Assembly (NCBI GenBank): GCA_963726065.1
Contig: CAVSAU010000006.1
Span: forward strand, 248,001 to 312,000
Direction: 5' to 3'
DNA length: 64,000 nt
Source: Neomesorhizobium sp963726065
GTDB lineage: Bacteria; Pseudomonadota; Alphaproteobacteria; Rhizobiales; Rhizobiaceae
In this document: in pieces, positions 30,301 through 39,713 of the stretch
Numbering within the stretch: position 1 is the stretch's first letter
Layout: each line of letters begins with the position of its first letter
The notes under the pieces: generated by a model
The model's input: only the letters and a program-made list of their open reading frames with translations
The model's database searches: none
Told to the model about the DNA's origin: nothing
Translations under genes and position numbers: made by a program

Positions 30301-31581
30301 ATGAAGAAAGTTCTGACCATTTTCGGCACCCGCCCGGAAGCAATCAAGATGGCTCCGGTGATATCCGAACTGCGCCGGAGCGAGGAACTCGAATCCGTTG
30401 TCTGCGTGACTGCCCAGCACAGGGCCTTGCTCGACCAGGTGCTCGAGCTCTTTGACATCAAGCCGGACCACGACCTCGATCTGATGCAGCCGAACCAGAC
30501 GCTCGACCAGCTGACCGCGCGCGCGCTGACCGGCATCGGCGCTGTCCTCGACCAGGTAAAGCCGGACATCGTTCTGGTTCACGGCGATACCTCGACGACG
30601 TTGTCCGCATCGCTCGCCGCCTTTTACCGCAAATTGCCCGTCGGTCATGTCGAGGCCGGTTTGAGGTCGGGTTCGCTGCTGGCGCCCTGGCCGGAAGAAA
30701 TGAACCGCCGTGTCGCCACGCTTGCGACGCGTTTTCATTTCGCGCCGACCGAACAATCGCGCCGCAACCTGCTTCTGGAGGGCATTCCCGCCAGCGACGT
30801 CCACGTGACTGGCAATACGGTGATCGACGCCTTATTCGAGACGGTCGCGAAAGTGCGCTCGTCTCCGCAAAAATTGCGGCAGTTCGAGCAGAAGTTCTCC
30901 TTCCTGGATGAAGGGCGTGCGCTGATCCTTGTCACCGGACATCGCCGGGAAAACTTCGGCGCCGGCTTCGAGGACATCTGCCACGCGCTTCTCGATATCG
31001 CCGCCAATCACGATGTGCAGATCGTCTACCCCGTGCACCCCAATCCAAGTGTGCGCGAACCGGTCGAGCGGCTGCTCAAGCAGGAGCCGTCCATCCATCT
31101 GATCGAGCCGCAGGAATACGAGCCGTTCGTTTACCTGATGGAGAAATCCCATCTGATCATTACCGATTCCGGTGGCGTACAGGAAGAAGCACCGTCGCTC
31201 GGCAAGCCGATCCTGGTCATGCGCGATACGACAGAGCGCCCGGAGGCGGTCGATGCCGGCACCGTCATCCTTGTTGGCACGTCGAGAGCGCGGATCGCCG
31301 GCGAAGCCGGCCGCCTTCTTACCGACTCGCGGCATTATCGACACATGGCGCAGGCGATCAATCCTTATGGCGATGGTCAGGCGGCACAACGAATCCGGCA
31401 CATCGTCGAGAGCCGGCTTGTCGAAGCGCCCTCTGCCCATACCGGCGGCTTCAATGGCCACGCAAAGAGAAGCAAGGTTGCTTCACTGGATCGTGGCAGG
31501 CTTGACAGGGTGCCGGCGTTGACGCACGCGGCCCGCGTCGCTGTTCGACGCGACGAGCCCCCGGAAATCCCGACCGACTGA
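30301..31581 (+). CDS. wecB: UDP-N-acetylglucosamine 2-epimerase (non-hydrolysing)
   Basis: Interconverts UDP-GlcNAc and UDP-ManNAc (or a 3-acetamido-uronate analogue, as WbpI does). Family motifs are FGTRPEAIKMAPVI at the start, HGDTSTTLSASLAA, GHVEAGLRSG, TGHRRENFGAGF and TDSGGVQEEAPSLGKPILVM. The core ends near residue 375. A tail of about 50 residues (from VEAPSAHTGG) follows that is not part of the family. The gene stops only about 70 bases from an IS5-family element. ATG 30301 is chosen over the adjoining GTG. Confidence 0.92.
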   Translation: MKKVLTIFGTRPEAIKMAPVISELRRSEELESVVCVTAQHRALLDQVLELFDIKPDHDLDLMQPNQTLDQLTARALTGIGAVLDQVKPDIVLVHGDTSTTLSASLAAFYRKLPVGHVEAGLRSGSLLAPWPEEMNRRVATLATRFHFAPTEQSRRNLLLEGIPASDVHVTGNTVIDALFETVAKVRSSPQKLRQFEQKFSFLDEGRALILVTGHRRENFGAGFEDICHALLDIAANHDVQIVYPVHPNPSVREPVERLLKQEPSIHLIEPQEYEPFVYLMEKSHLIITDSGGVQEEAPSLGKPILVMRDTTERPEAVDAGTVILVGTSRARIAGEAGRLLTDSRHYRHMAQAINPYGDGQAAQRIRHIVESRLVEAPSAHTGGFNGHAKRSKVASLDRGRLDRVPALTHAARVAVRRDEPPEIPTD

Positions 31582-31644
31582 TGGACAAAGCAGGGAACGC
31601 GCACAGGCGCCCGTCCGTCATTGATTCCTGCAGACTTGCATACT

Positions 31645-33090
31645 GGTCGACCGTGAACAATTTGAGTTCTTAAGCGGTGAGTTGCTTGGGCGGGTTTTGA
31701 AGCAACGTGATCACGAGGCACAAAAATGCCCTCAGCCATTTGAGCAGGAGGGAGAAGTTGTAGCCGGCGGCCGCCAGCACAGCGTTGATCCCATCGCCCG
31801 TTGCGTGAGCGAGGTAGTTGCGGCCCATTCTGTGCTCGTTCTTGATGTGGCCGATCACCGGCTCGACCGCCGATCGTCGCCGCATCTGGCGCTTGATTGC
31901 TGGCGTCAGGCGGCGTTTCTGGCCGGCGGTGAAGACTCTGAACCTGTGGCTGTCGGGCGCGTTGTGGCCGTCGCGACGACGCTTCGCATCGCGCTGGGGT
32001 AGCCGGCGTCGGCAAGGATGCGCTCGATGTCGGCGCCGATGGTGTCTTGCATCGCGGGAATGACCGTTGCCAGCGTGTGCCCGTCGTAGGGATTGCCGGG
32101 AAGGGCCATGGCGTTGAGGGCGAACTGGCCGCCCTTCGAGCGCTTCAGCGTGGTGGCGATGGAGACTTTGACGCCGAATTCGTAAGGGGCGTGGGCCTTG
32201 CCCTTGCCGATGCACTCGACCTCATGGGCGTGCAGGCTGTAGATCTTGCGGCCGCGCTGACGCTGCCTCTGTTCCAGGACCGTCGAGGCCTGGTAGAGCG
32301 GCCACTTGAAGATGCGTGTCCAGCCCGGCATCGTCGGCGATCTGGCGCTTGATGTCGCGGATGATGCGCCCGAGATAGGTCTTGAGCTTGCGCAGCGCCT
32401 TGCCGGCCCGCTTGAATTGCTTGGCGTGCGCATAGCGCTGGTGCTTGATCAGCGCCAGCTTGCCGATCCGCACATAAGACTGGCGCAGATCAAGCCCCGT
32501 CTTCCTGGCCAGCCGCACCAACCGCTCGCGGGCGCGATGGATGAGCTTGGCGTCGGTCGGGAACATCACATTCTTGGGCTGCACCGTTGTATCGACGATG
32601 ACCCGCCGCGTGTCCTGCGGCTTCATCGCTCCGGTCTTCACCGCCACCGCCAGGCTTTCCTGCAGCAGGGCCGTGATCCGCTCCTCGCCCATGCGCTGAC
32701 GCCAGCGCGTCATCGACGAGCGGTCGAATGGCAGTTCATGTTGGAAGAACTCCTCGCCGCACAGATACTGGAAATAGGGGTTCTCGATCCAACGCGCGCA
32801 CAGCGCCTCGTCCGACAGGTTGAAGGTGTGCTTGAGGATCGCCAGCCCGGCCATCAGCCGCGTCGGCAAGGGCGGCATGCCCGGTCCGTCGGAATAGACC
32901 GCGCCGAAACGCTCTTCCAGCACCGACCAGTCGATGGCCTGCGTCAACCGCACCAGTTCGTGCTTCATGTTGAGAATCTGATCAAGGCGGGCGCGGAACA
33001 GATCCTGTTCTCCCGTCTCGCGCCGCTCGCGTGGCTTGCCCATCCCCTGGCTCTCCGATTCACCGCGATAAGCGAAGTGAATCACGCCTG
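31645..33090 (-). mobile_element. IS5-family insertion sequence
   Basis: An element of about 1.45 kb defined by the leftward transposase below. The 3' end is bounded by ATTGTTCACGGTCGAC (minus strand, 31647-31662), which recurs, with one difference, after the related fragment at 51.09 kb. The 5' boundary, upstream of 33043, could not be fixed because a matching inverted repeat was not recognised. No clear target duplication was seen. Confidence 0.75.
31670..33043 (-). pseudogene. IS5-family transposase, frame broken twice
   Basis: The start MGKPRERRETGEQDLFRARL and the blocks AVYSDGPGMPPLPTRLMAGL, RVIVDTTVQPKNVMFPTDAK (first catalytic Asp), ILADAGY (second) and AVEPVIGHIKNEHRMGRNYL (catalytic Glu) are those of a widespread rhizobial IS5 transposase. 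The frame breaks near 32310 (DAGLDTHLQ to FKWPLYQA) and near 31985 (within DAGYP-QRDAKRRRDGHN). Each break is a single base, so the protein of about 455 aa is otherwise preserved. It could be an inactivated copy or carry sequence errors. Confidence 0.85.
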
Positions 33091-33306
33091 GTCAGGCAGC
33101 GAAACCGCAAACTGATATTGCAAGAAAACCACCCACAACTTGCTCGTTTCTTGCAACTTCGAAACCAACATCGCGCGCGTTTTCTACGAAATATCAACCG
33201 CTTCCGAATTCTTCACGGCCGACTACTGATACCGCCGGCCCATGGAAACACGGGGCCGTTCCGGCGCGTAATCGCGAAACAACAGGGGTCGCACAGTTCG
33301 TTCGTT

Positions 33307-34158
33307 TCAGCCCTGCGACGGCTGCACAAGCGATTGCACATTGCGATCGTTTATGACCTGGCGCGTGATGGCGGCGTCGACCGTGTCGACATTGTCGGCA
33401 TAGGCGTAGACGAGCGCGTAATCGCAGATCTGGTTGATGACACGCGGCAGGCCGTGACTGGCGGTGAACACCACGTCGCATGCTTCGGGGGTGAATATCT
33501 CGCGCTCGGCGCCGACCACCCTGAGCCGGTGGCTGATGTATTCCCGAACCGCATCTCGCGACATGCCCGACAGATGGAAGCGCGCCGAGACCCGCTGCGC
33601 GAATTGCAGCAGCTTCGGCCGTCCGATGATCTGGTTGAGCTCCGGCTGGCCGACGAGGACAATCTGCAACAGTTCGTCGCGCTCGCCGTTCAGGTTGGAG
33701 AAACACCGGAGTTCCTCGAGCATCTTCTCCGAAAGGTTCTGCGCCTCGTCGAATATGAGCACCGTGTGATTTCCGGCAGCCAGTTCGGAATGCAGCAGCG
33801 CCTCGAACTGGGCAAAGCGCTTCACGTAGGGCATTGCCTCGACGATGGGGTGGCCGAGCGACGACATTACCCAATGCAGGAGTTGTCCCCTGTCGCCATG
33901 TGCATTCGAGATAAGTCCGATCCGCAGATCCTGCGGCGCTGCCCGCAGCAGATGGCGGATGAGTGTTGTCTTGCCGACGCCGATTTCACCGGTGATGACG
34001 GTAATCGGCGCGAAGGTCGCCAGCCCGTACTCCAGCAGCGCATAAGCGCGCGCATGATTTGACGACCAGAACAGAAAATCGGGGTCCGGCAACAGGGTGA
34101 ACGGACGCCCACGCAGCCCAAAGTATTCAGAATAAATCAAAAACGAGCTGGACATCAT
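33307..34158 (-). CDS. ExeA-like AAA ATPase of polysaccharide/exosortase-type clusters
   Basis: A 280-aa AAA ATPase like those encoded beside CpsD kinases and Wzz proteins in exosortase-linked exopolysaccharide loci. The N-terminus YFGLRGRPFTLLPDPDFLFW is diagnostic, followed by Walker A GEIGVGKTTLIRHLL and Walker B HTVLIFDEAQNLSEKMLEELR, and a sensor region QIVLVGQPELNQIIGRP. The C-terminal peptidoglycan-binding domain found in ExeA itself is absent. ATG at 34158 or 34155 follows the DPDF-type family start; an upstream extension to 34296 overlaps the kinase gene and is rejected. It probably works with the kinase and GumC protein just upstream. Confidence 0.85.
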   Translation of the reverse strand: MMSSSFLIYSEYFGLRGRPFTLLPDPDFLFWSSNHARAYALLEYGLATFAPITVITGEIGVGKTTLIRHLLRAAPQDLRIGLISNAHGDRGQLLHWVMSSLGHPIVEAMPYVKRFAQFEALLHSELAAGNHTVLIFDEAQNLSEKMLEELRCFSNLNGERDELLQIVLVGQPELNQIIGRPKLLQFAQRVSARFHLSGMSRDAVREYISHRLRVVGAEREIFTPEACDVVFTASHGLPRVINQICDYALVYAYADNVDTVDAAITRQVINDRNVQSLVQPSQG

Positions 34159-34237
34159 GAATCGGGTGCTTGAGGAGGCTCTCTCGTCGACCGACGAGAT
34201 TGAGCGCCTTGGCGAAGAGAGATCGGCCATTTGCGGA

Positions 34238-35086
34238 CTAGTACCCATAGGTTTCGGTGACATGCTGGCTCTTGTTGAGCACGACGCCGAGAACATTGGT
34301 CTTCAGCGCAAGTTCCCGCTCGCAAAGATCCGCCTCGGTTAGGGTGCTCGATTCGGCCGCCACAACGAGGATCGCGCAATCGACATTCGGCAAGAACGCC
34401 ATCACATCGTCGTTCGCCAGCATCGGCGGCAGGTCGAAAAGCACGACATCCGGATTCAGTCGCTTCTGCAGGCTGGCCAGCGCCTTGGTTGCGTCGGTAC
34501 TCTGTAGGAGTTCCGCCGCCAGATGCACCGGCTGGGAATTGGACGCGACCGCGACATTGTCGCCATAGCGGAGCAGCGTGCTTTCAAGCGGCACCTGCCC
34601 CTTCAGGAAATCCTCCATCGACGGTGGATTCCGGATGCCCAGCGACTTGGCGATCTGCGGCCGCCGGAGATCGAGGTCGACGACGACGGTGCGGCAATCT
34701 TTCTGGTGCGCGAGGCTGAATGCCAGATTGAGGGTGACCATGGTCTTGCCGCATTCCGGCGTTGGCGACGTTATGGCAACCGAGCGCCAATTGTTCTGCC
34801 GCAGCAACTGCAGCACCCGGGTGCGCATCATGTCGAAAGCAGTGTGGGCGGGATCGGAGCGACGGGCCGTAACCAGCCTGGATGCAGTCGCCTGGTCCGG
34901 GATAAGCCGACCCGCCTCGAGCTTCGCCCACAGCGCGTCTCCGACGGAGTGAACCGATGGAATGGACCGCTCGGGCAGGCGCACGGGACCGTGCTCCTCC
35001 CTCGCCTTCTGCATGGCGGTCTGAATACGATCGAGAACTCCCGGGCTTTCTGGGGTTTTCTGGGCTGAGGCTTCAGAACCAGACAT
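34238..35086 (-). CDS. CpsD/CapB-type tyrosine autokinase
   Basis: Cytoplasmic bacterial tyrosine kinase that partners a Wzz protein to control polysaccharide chain length. The 282-aa sequence has Walker A in SPTPECGKTMVTLNLAFSLA, Walker A' in TVVVDLDLRRP, and Walker B in DVVLFDLPPML. The usual Walker A residue before Cys-Gly-Lys in relatives is Gly; here it is Glu. The C-terminal tyrosine cluster is short (TETYGY). The start codon abuts the stop of the GumC gene, indicating translational coupling. Confidence 0.88.
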   Translation of the reverse strand: MSGSEASAQKTPESPGVLDRIQTAMQKAREEHGPVRLPERSIPSVHSVGDALWAKLEAGRLIPDQATASRLVTARRSDPAHTAFDMMRTRVLQLLRQNNWRSVAITSPTPECGKTMVTLNLAFSLAHQKDCRTVVVDLDLRRPQIAKSLGIRNPPSMEDFLKGQVPLESTLLRYGDNVAVASNSQPVHLAAELLQSTDATKALASLQKRLNPDVVLFDLPPMLANDDVMAFLPNVDCAILVVAAESSTLTEADLCERELALKTNVLGVVLNKSQHVTETYGY

Positions 35087-36640
35087 CTACAGCACCCAGC
35101 TGCTGTCGATAGCGACGAGAAACGCTTCGAAAACAGTCCTCAATGGCGTTCGATAAAAATGCAATGCGGCGAGAAAGATGAAGGATGTGATGGCCGCGAT
35201 CGCACACCCGACCGCCATCTTCCGGTATTTGTCCTGTTTCTCGCCCGCGACCCAGATATAGGGAATTGTGGCAAGCGGCTGGGCCTGCAGAACCTGCGCA
35301 AGTTCAGAGGGTCGTCTGATCGACCGGTTCAGCAACTCCAGCAGCACGACCAAGCCGAGCCCGCAGGCAAACCCACCGGCAATTCCAAGGCCTGCGATGC
35401 TCTTTCTGTTCGGGCTCACCGGGTCGGTTGGAGCCGTTGCCGGCTCCACTACGGAGAAGCGCCCGCCCTTGGAGCGTTTCTCGATCTGTTCACCGGCGGA
35501 CGCTTCGCCCAGGCGCGCGACCATCGAGGTGTATTGGGTCTGGGTGTTCGCACGCTGCCGCTCAAGCGAGTTCAGCAGCGTTTCATTGTGCGGCGTCGCT
35601 GCGATCGACTTCTCCAGCTCTGACAAATACGCGGTGATTGACGACCGCTCGCGGCTGATGAAGGCCAGCCGCTCGTCGATCTCCGACAGTTGAAGATCGA
35701 GCTCGCTCGGTCCGGCCTTGCCGTTCTGTTTCTGATCCTGTCCGGTCTGGATTTTTTTCTGCAGGGCAGCGATGCGCGTCTGCAGCGTCACGACATTGGG
35801 GCTGCCCTCGGCAAAAATAGCAAGCTGCTCCGACAAGGCGCGGTTCAGGTCCTGCAGCATCTGCTGATCGGGTGAAACCGGGCCGGCGTTCATGAGCTTG
35901 CCAGTGGTCTCGAACATCTGGACGAGGTTGGTGCGACGGGTGCGCAGACCGGCCTCTTCGCGCTCGAGCAGGAGCAATCTTTCCTGCTGGGCGCTCTGCT
36001 GGTTGCGTCGGAAATCCAGGCTGTCGGGCAGCGCTTCCTTGTTGGCGTTCTTGAAATCGAGAATCTGGGCTTCGAGCTTGGTCAGGATCCCACCCAGCCG
36101 TTTGACCTCTTGGTCGAAGAACTGCATCGTGTCGCCGGCACGGCTGGTGCGCAGATCCATGTTCTTGTTGAGGATGAACGTGACCAGTTCGTTCACGACC
36201 CGCGCTGCAAGCGCGGGGTCCCTGGCCTCGAAGGAAACGTTGAAGATGGTGGCGCCACGGCCTTCTCCCGTGTTCAGCTGCAATTGCTCGAACGAGATAC
36301 GCGATCGCATGTTGTCGACGATGTCGGCGTCCGCGAGCTTGGTTTTCCGCGCGGCGTAAACATTCATGCGCTCTGCAAGCGCCAGAAGATTTTCACGCGT
36401 GGTGATCTCCTGCTCTATGACCTGCAGCTGCGCGATGGCGTTGGTCGACACCGTAGGCCGCACCATGTCGGCGGAGATTTGCGGATCCTCGACCAGTATC
36501 CTTGCGCTGGCCCGATACAGGGGCGGCGTGAAAAGCGCTGCAGCAAGGCCGATCGTCAGTATGGAAACTGCGATCAGAAAGAAAAGGGGAAGTCTTTTCA
36601 AAAAGATAGACAAATAGAAACGAAAGTCGATATCGCCCAT
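35087..36640 (-). CDS. GumC/Wzz-type polysaccharide chain-length protein
   Basis: A 517-aa polysaccharide co-polymerase. Transmembrane helices lie at residues 15-35 (PLFFLIAVSILTIGLAAALF) and about 470-490 (VGCAIAAITSFIFLAALHF). The periplasmic part begins with the Wzz signature (YRASARILVEDPQISADMVRP) and has long coiled coils (RQQSAQQERLLLLEREEAGL region). A GNVR-like segment (LLNSLERQRANTQTQYTSMV) precedes the proline-rich PTDPVSPNR before the second helix. It lacks a fused kinase domain; the kinase is the next gene. First gene of a leftward GumC - kinase - ATPase set. Confidence 0.9.
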   Translation of the reverse strand: MGDIDFRFYLSIFLKRLPLFFLIAVSILTIGLAAALFTPPLYRASARILVEDPQISADMVRPTVSTNAIAQLQVIEQEITTRENLLALAERMNVYAARKTKLADADIVDNMRSRISFEQLQLNTGEGRGATIFNVSFEARDPALAARVVNELVTFILNKNMDLRTSRAGDTMQFFDQEVKRLGGILTKLEAQILDFKNANKEALPDSLDFRRNQQSAQQERLLLLEREEAGLRTRRTNLVQMFETTGKLMNAGPVSPDQQMLQDLNRALSEQLAIFAEGSPNVVTLQTRIAALQKKIQTGQDQKQNGKAGPSELDLQLSEIDERLAFISRERSSITAYLSELEKSIAATPHNETLLNSLERQRANTQTQYTSMVARLGEASAGEQIEKRSKGGRFSVVEPATAPTDPVSPNRKSIAGLGIAGGFACGLGLVVLLELLNRSIRRPSELAQVLQAQPLATIPYIWVAGEKQDKYRKMAVGCAIAAITSFIFLAALHFYRTPLRTVFEAFLVAIDSSWVL

Positions 36641-37270
36641 CGCTACCCGCCGCCCTGGGAAAAGTACTTTAATCGCACACGCATTATCAACGTACCGCGG
36701 GAGCAGAACAGTCCTTCAATCGGATAAATCCTGGCAGGGATACATCTCTTAGACTACCCCCCCCAGTAACAGCCTCCGCCAAAGGTACGGTGAGCGGCAT
36801 CATTGGGCCGCCCGCAGCACCCTGCCCGGCATTTCGTTTTAGCGACTCGAACATCTGTATTTCCCGCACAAAACGCCGGCTGCCGAACGAGACCGGAACG
36901 ATGGCGGCGCATGCGCTCGAGGACCGCTCCGGTCGACTTCAACATTGCCTCCCTCCACCAGCACCCGGACCCTTCTTTAGGTGGATGAAGGTAACCGAGC
37001 CTCGGGCGGAACCCTACTCCTATCGAAGGCGATTTACACCGATAGGAGATCGATCCCTCTATCTAGATCAATATATCTGCCATTTTATCTATTGATATCG
37101 AGTTGAAGCGATTGGCAGACTTCTTAATGCGTAACAAAATACTAACTGAAATACCGAACAAAATGTCAATACAGAAAGCTAATCTGAAAGATATTACTTA
37201 ACTCGTAGTGCAAAACTTTGCTGTTGGGTGGTGGCAGAAATGTCAAGAATTCTCCCTAGATCGCCTGTAA
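36641..37270. promoter_or_regulatory. Divergent intergenic region between gumC-like and exoY-like genes
   Basis: About 630 bases. The left part has a run of C near 36757-36765. The right part (37080-37240) is distinctly AT-rich compared with the rest of the window, and should contain promoters for both divergent transcripts. No gene recognised. Confidence 0.5.
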
Positions 37271-37921
37271 ATGGCGAGGAAATCAACATCTCCTATTCGA
37301 TCACAGAGCAGCCGGGTGACCGCATACCAGGCAGCCAAGCGCGCATTGGATATTGTGACTGTTGTGCTGCTTAGCCCGGTCGCGTTGTTGCTCATCCTGG
37401 TCCTTGCCATCCTGATTCGCAGTGATGACGGTCCCGTTTTCTTCAGCCAGAAACGCCTCGGCAAAGGCGGCATGATCTTTGACATGTGGAAACTGCGCAC
37501 AATGGTTCCAAACGCCGAACGCAGGCTGGACGAACATCTTCGCGACAATCTCGAAGCGCGGCTCGAATGGGACCGGACGCAGAAGCTCACAAACGATCCA
37601 CGTATCACCAGGGTCGGGAAGTATCTGCGTAAATTCTCGTTGGACGAGCTGCCTCAGCTTTGGAATGTACTCATGGGGCATATGAGCCTTGTCGGCCCGC
37701 GCCCGATGTTTCCTGAGCAACGCCAGCGCTATCCGGGAACGGCTTATTTTGACTTGCGGCCCGGCCTAACGGGAGCGTGGCAAGTGAGCGCCAGAAACGG
37801 ATGCTCCTTCGCAGAACGCGCAAAGTACGACACCGACTACGCGCAGCACATGTCCTTCACGACGGATCTCTTTATCCTGTCGAAGACGGTGTTGTCCGTC
37901 GTGAGGGGAACAGGCCTCTAG
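37271..37921 (+). CDS. ExoY-like undecaprenyl-phosphate sugar transferase
   Basis: Initiating transferase that loads the first sugar phosphate onto undecaprenyl phosphate for a repeat unit. The 216-aa protein has one N-terminal membrane segment (LDIVTVVLLSPVALLLILVLAIL) and the family motifs GPVFFSQKRLGKGGMIFDMW, KLRTMVPNA, LRKFSLDELPQLWNVLMGHM, SLVGPRPMFPEQ and LRPGLTGAWQVSARN. The short form without extra N-terminal helices is that of ExoY/PssA. It stands alone, divergent from the gumC-like gene, and an IS701 copy lies 260 bases downstream. Confidence 0.92.
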   Translation: MARKSTSPIRSQSSRVTAYQAAKRALDIVTVVLLSPVALLLILVLAILIRSDDGPVFFSQKRLGKGGMIFDMWKLRTMVPNAERRLDEHLRDNLEARLEWDRTQKLTNDPRITRVGKYLRKFSLDELPQLWNVLMGHMSLVGPRPMFPEQRQRYPGTAYFDLRPGLTGAWQVSARNGCSFAERAKYDTDYAQHMSFTTDLFILSKTVLSVVRGTGL

Positions 37922-38183
37922 GTACATTCCCGGAGCTCAACGGGACATTTGAGCTGTACCTTCGAAATCCGACATCCGACAATGCGTCCGCTCCAAACGT
38001 CGATCCGAAGATGTGCACAACGGGCCTGGGACCACACTTCATGTGAGTGAGGCGGCAGTACGACATAAGGTGCGGTCCACTGGCTCAACAGATGACTCCT
38101 TAAGTGATCCGAGATTTGAGTACGCGACTATCACGTAACCACTCGCGCTAACCTCAGGGATTCTAACCAGTGAGAAAGTACTA

Positions 38184-38207
38184 GTCTTACTGAGTCAGAA
38201 AGTCGCG
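38184..38207 (+). repeat. Left inverted repeat of IS701 element
   Basis: Pairs with 39690-39713 in inverted orientation with about 18 of 24 matches; the first 9 bases are identical. Confidence 0.8.
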
Positions 38208-38273
38208 GATGCGAGGGGATTCGCGCTGGTCGCAGATTTGTTAGCGTGCTGATTCGTGATCAGGAAGCGCGCC

Positions 38274-39710
38274 ATGCCCGACTGGACAGCCGAGAGTGAA
38301 GCCGCATTCGACGCCTATGTCGATGCTTTGATCGGGGTGATCGGCCACGCCGACCGAGCTGAGCCGCTGAAGGATTACTGTCTCGGACTTCTGATGCCGC
38401 TGGAGCGCAAGAGCGTGGAGCCGTTGGCGGCCGTCACGGCGCCGTCGCGGGTGGCGGCCAAGCATCAGTCTCTGCTGCATTTCGTGGGACAGGCGCCGTG
38501 GTCGGACGCGGCCTTGCTGGCGCGGGTTCGCGACTGGGTCCTTCCACAGATCGAGCAGCATGGACCGATCCGGGCGTGGATCGTCGACGACACGGGCTTT
38601 CCCAAGAAGGGCAAGCACTCGGTGGGCGTAGCGCGCCAGTATTGCGGCCAGTTGGGCAAGCAGGACAACTGTCAGATTGCGGTTAGCCTGTCGATCGCGA
38701 ATGACGCAGCCTCGCTTCCGATCGCCTACCAATTGTATCTCCCGCACAGCTGGGCGGAGGATCCGGAACAACGCAAGAAGGCCAAGATTCCCGCAGAGAT
38801 CACGTTCCAGACCAAGCCGCAGATCGCGCTCGAGCAGATCAAGACGGCCAAGGCCGAGGGCGTCGCGCCCGGCGTGGTTCTGGCCGACGCCGGATATGGC
38901 GCCGACGGCGGTTTCCGCGCGGGCCTGTCCGAGCTCGATCTGACCTATGTGGTGGGCGTTCAGCCCACACTCAGCGTCTGGCGTCCAGGCGAGAGCCCGC
39001 TGCCGCCCAAGCCTTGGAGCGGAAGAGGCCGGCCGCCGTCTCGGGTCGGCCGAACCGACGATCACAAGCCGATCTCGGCCAAGGCCCTGGCCGAGGCGTT
39101 CGACGCCGAGGCTTGGCGCACGATCACCTGGCGTGAAGGAACCAACACTGAGCTCAATTCCCGCTTCGCCGCCGTGCGCTTGCGGCCGGCCTCCAGGGAC
39201 TACAATCGGCCCGAGGCTCACGCCGAAGAGTGGCTCCTGATCGAGTGGCCTGAAGGCGAGGTCGAGCCGAGCAAGTATTGGCTCTCCACCTTGCCGGCCG
39301 ACGCTACGATCACCCAGCTGGTCGACGCCGCCAAGCTGCGTTGGCGGATCGAGCGAGACTATCAGGAGCTCAAGCAGGAGCTGGGACTGGGCCACTACGA
39401 AGGCCGAGGGTGGCGGGGCTTCCACCACCACGCCAGTCTCTGTATCGCCGCCTATGGCTTCCTGATCTCTCTGAGGGAGACGATTCCCCCCTCAGCTCCA
39501 GCTCGCGCCCAGGGCCGCCAAACACCTGGTCTTCCCGACTGTTATCGACCCCGCGGATCCTCCGATCCGACCAGAGCGGCACGTCCCGACCTCGATCCCG
39601 ACCCTCAGGCGACGCCTGACTGTGGCCCTGGCCAACCGCCTGCAACGATGTCCATGCTGCACAAGGGCCATGGACAGTCCGCGTCAGATGCGCAATTTAT
39701 GACGCAGTAA
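38274..39710 (+). CDS. IS701-family transposase
   Basis: DDE transposase of 478 aa. Core motifs are WIVDDTGFPKKGKHSVGVAR with the first Asp, VLADAGYGADGGFR with the second, and RWRIERDYQELKQELGLGHY with the Glu. ATG 38274 (MPDWTAESEAAFD) is preferred over GTG 38256 since AGGAAG lies just ahead. The last 70 residues are Pro/Arg-rich and the stop lies within the right inverted repeat. The frame is complete, so the element may be active. A 396-aa antisense open frame is a composition shadow. Confidence 0.9.
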   Translation: MPDWTAESEAAFDAYVDALIGVIGHADRAEPLKDYCLGLLMPLERKSVEPLAAVTAPSRVAAKHQSLLHFVGQAPWSDAALLARVRDWVLPQIEQHGPIRAWIVDDTGFPKKGKHSVGVARQYCGQLGKQDNCQIAVSLSIANDAASLPIAYQLYLPHSWAEDPEQRKKAKIPAEITFQTKPQIALEQIKTAKAEGVAPGVVLADAGYGADGGFRAGLSELDLTYVVGVQPTLSVWRPGESPLPPKPWSGRGRPPSRVGRTDDHKPISAKALAEAFDAEAWRTITWREGTNTELNSRFAAVRLRPASRDYNRPEAHAEEWLLIEWPEGEVEPSKYWLSTLPADATITQLVDAAKLRWRIERDYQELKQELGLGHYEGRGWRGFHHHASLCIAAYGFLISLRETIPPSAPARAQGRQTPGLPDCYRPRGSSDPTRAARPDLDPDPQATPDCGPGQPPATMSMLHKGHGQSASDAQFMTQ

Positions 39711-39713
39711 GAC
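39690..39713 (-). repeat. Right inverted repeat of IS701 element
   Basis: Inverted match to 38184-38207; contains the transposase stop codon. Confidence 0.8.

Larger units (their letters stand above)
38184..39713 (+). mobile_element. IS701-family insertion sequence
   Basis: About 1,530 bases bounded by imperfect inverted repeats: left GTCTTACTGAGTCAGAAAGT, right (reverse complement) GTCTTACTGCGTCATAAATT. One transposase gene fills it. The four flanking bases (ACTA left, TTTA right) do not match, so no target duplication can be claimed. It lies between the exoY-like gene and the leftward GT2 and does not visibly interrupt a gene. Confidence 0.85.

Noticed and set aside
38241..39431. 396-aa open frame antisense to the IS701 transposase
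   Set aside because: Mirrors the codon pattern of the transposase and has no domain or ribosome-binding site.
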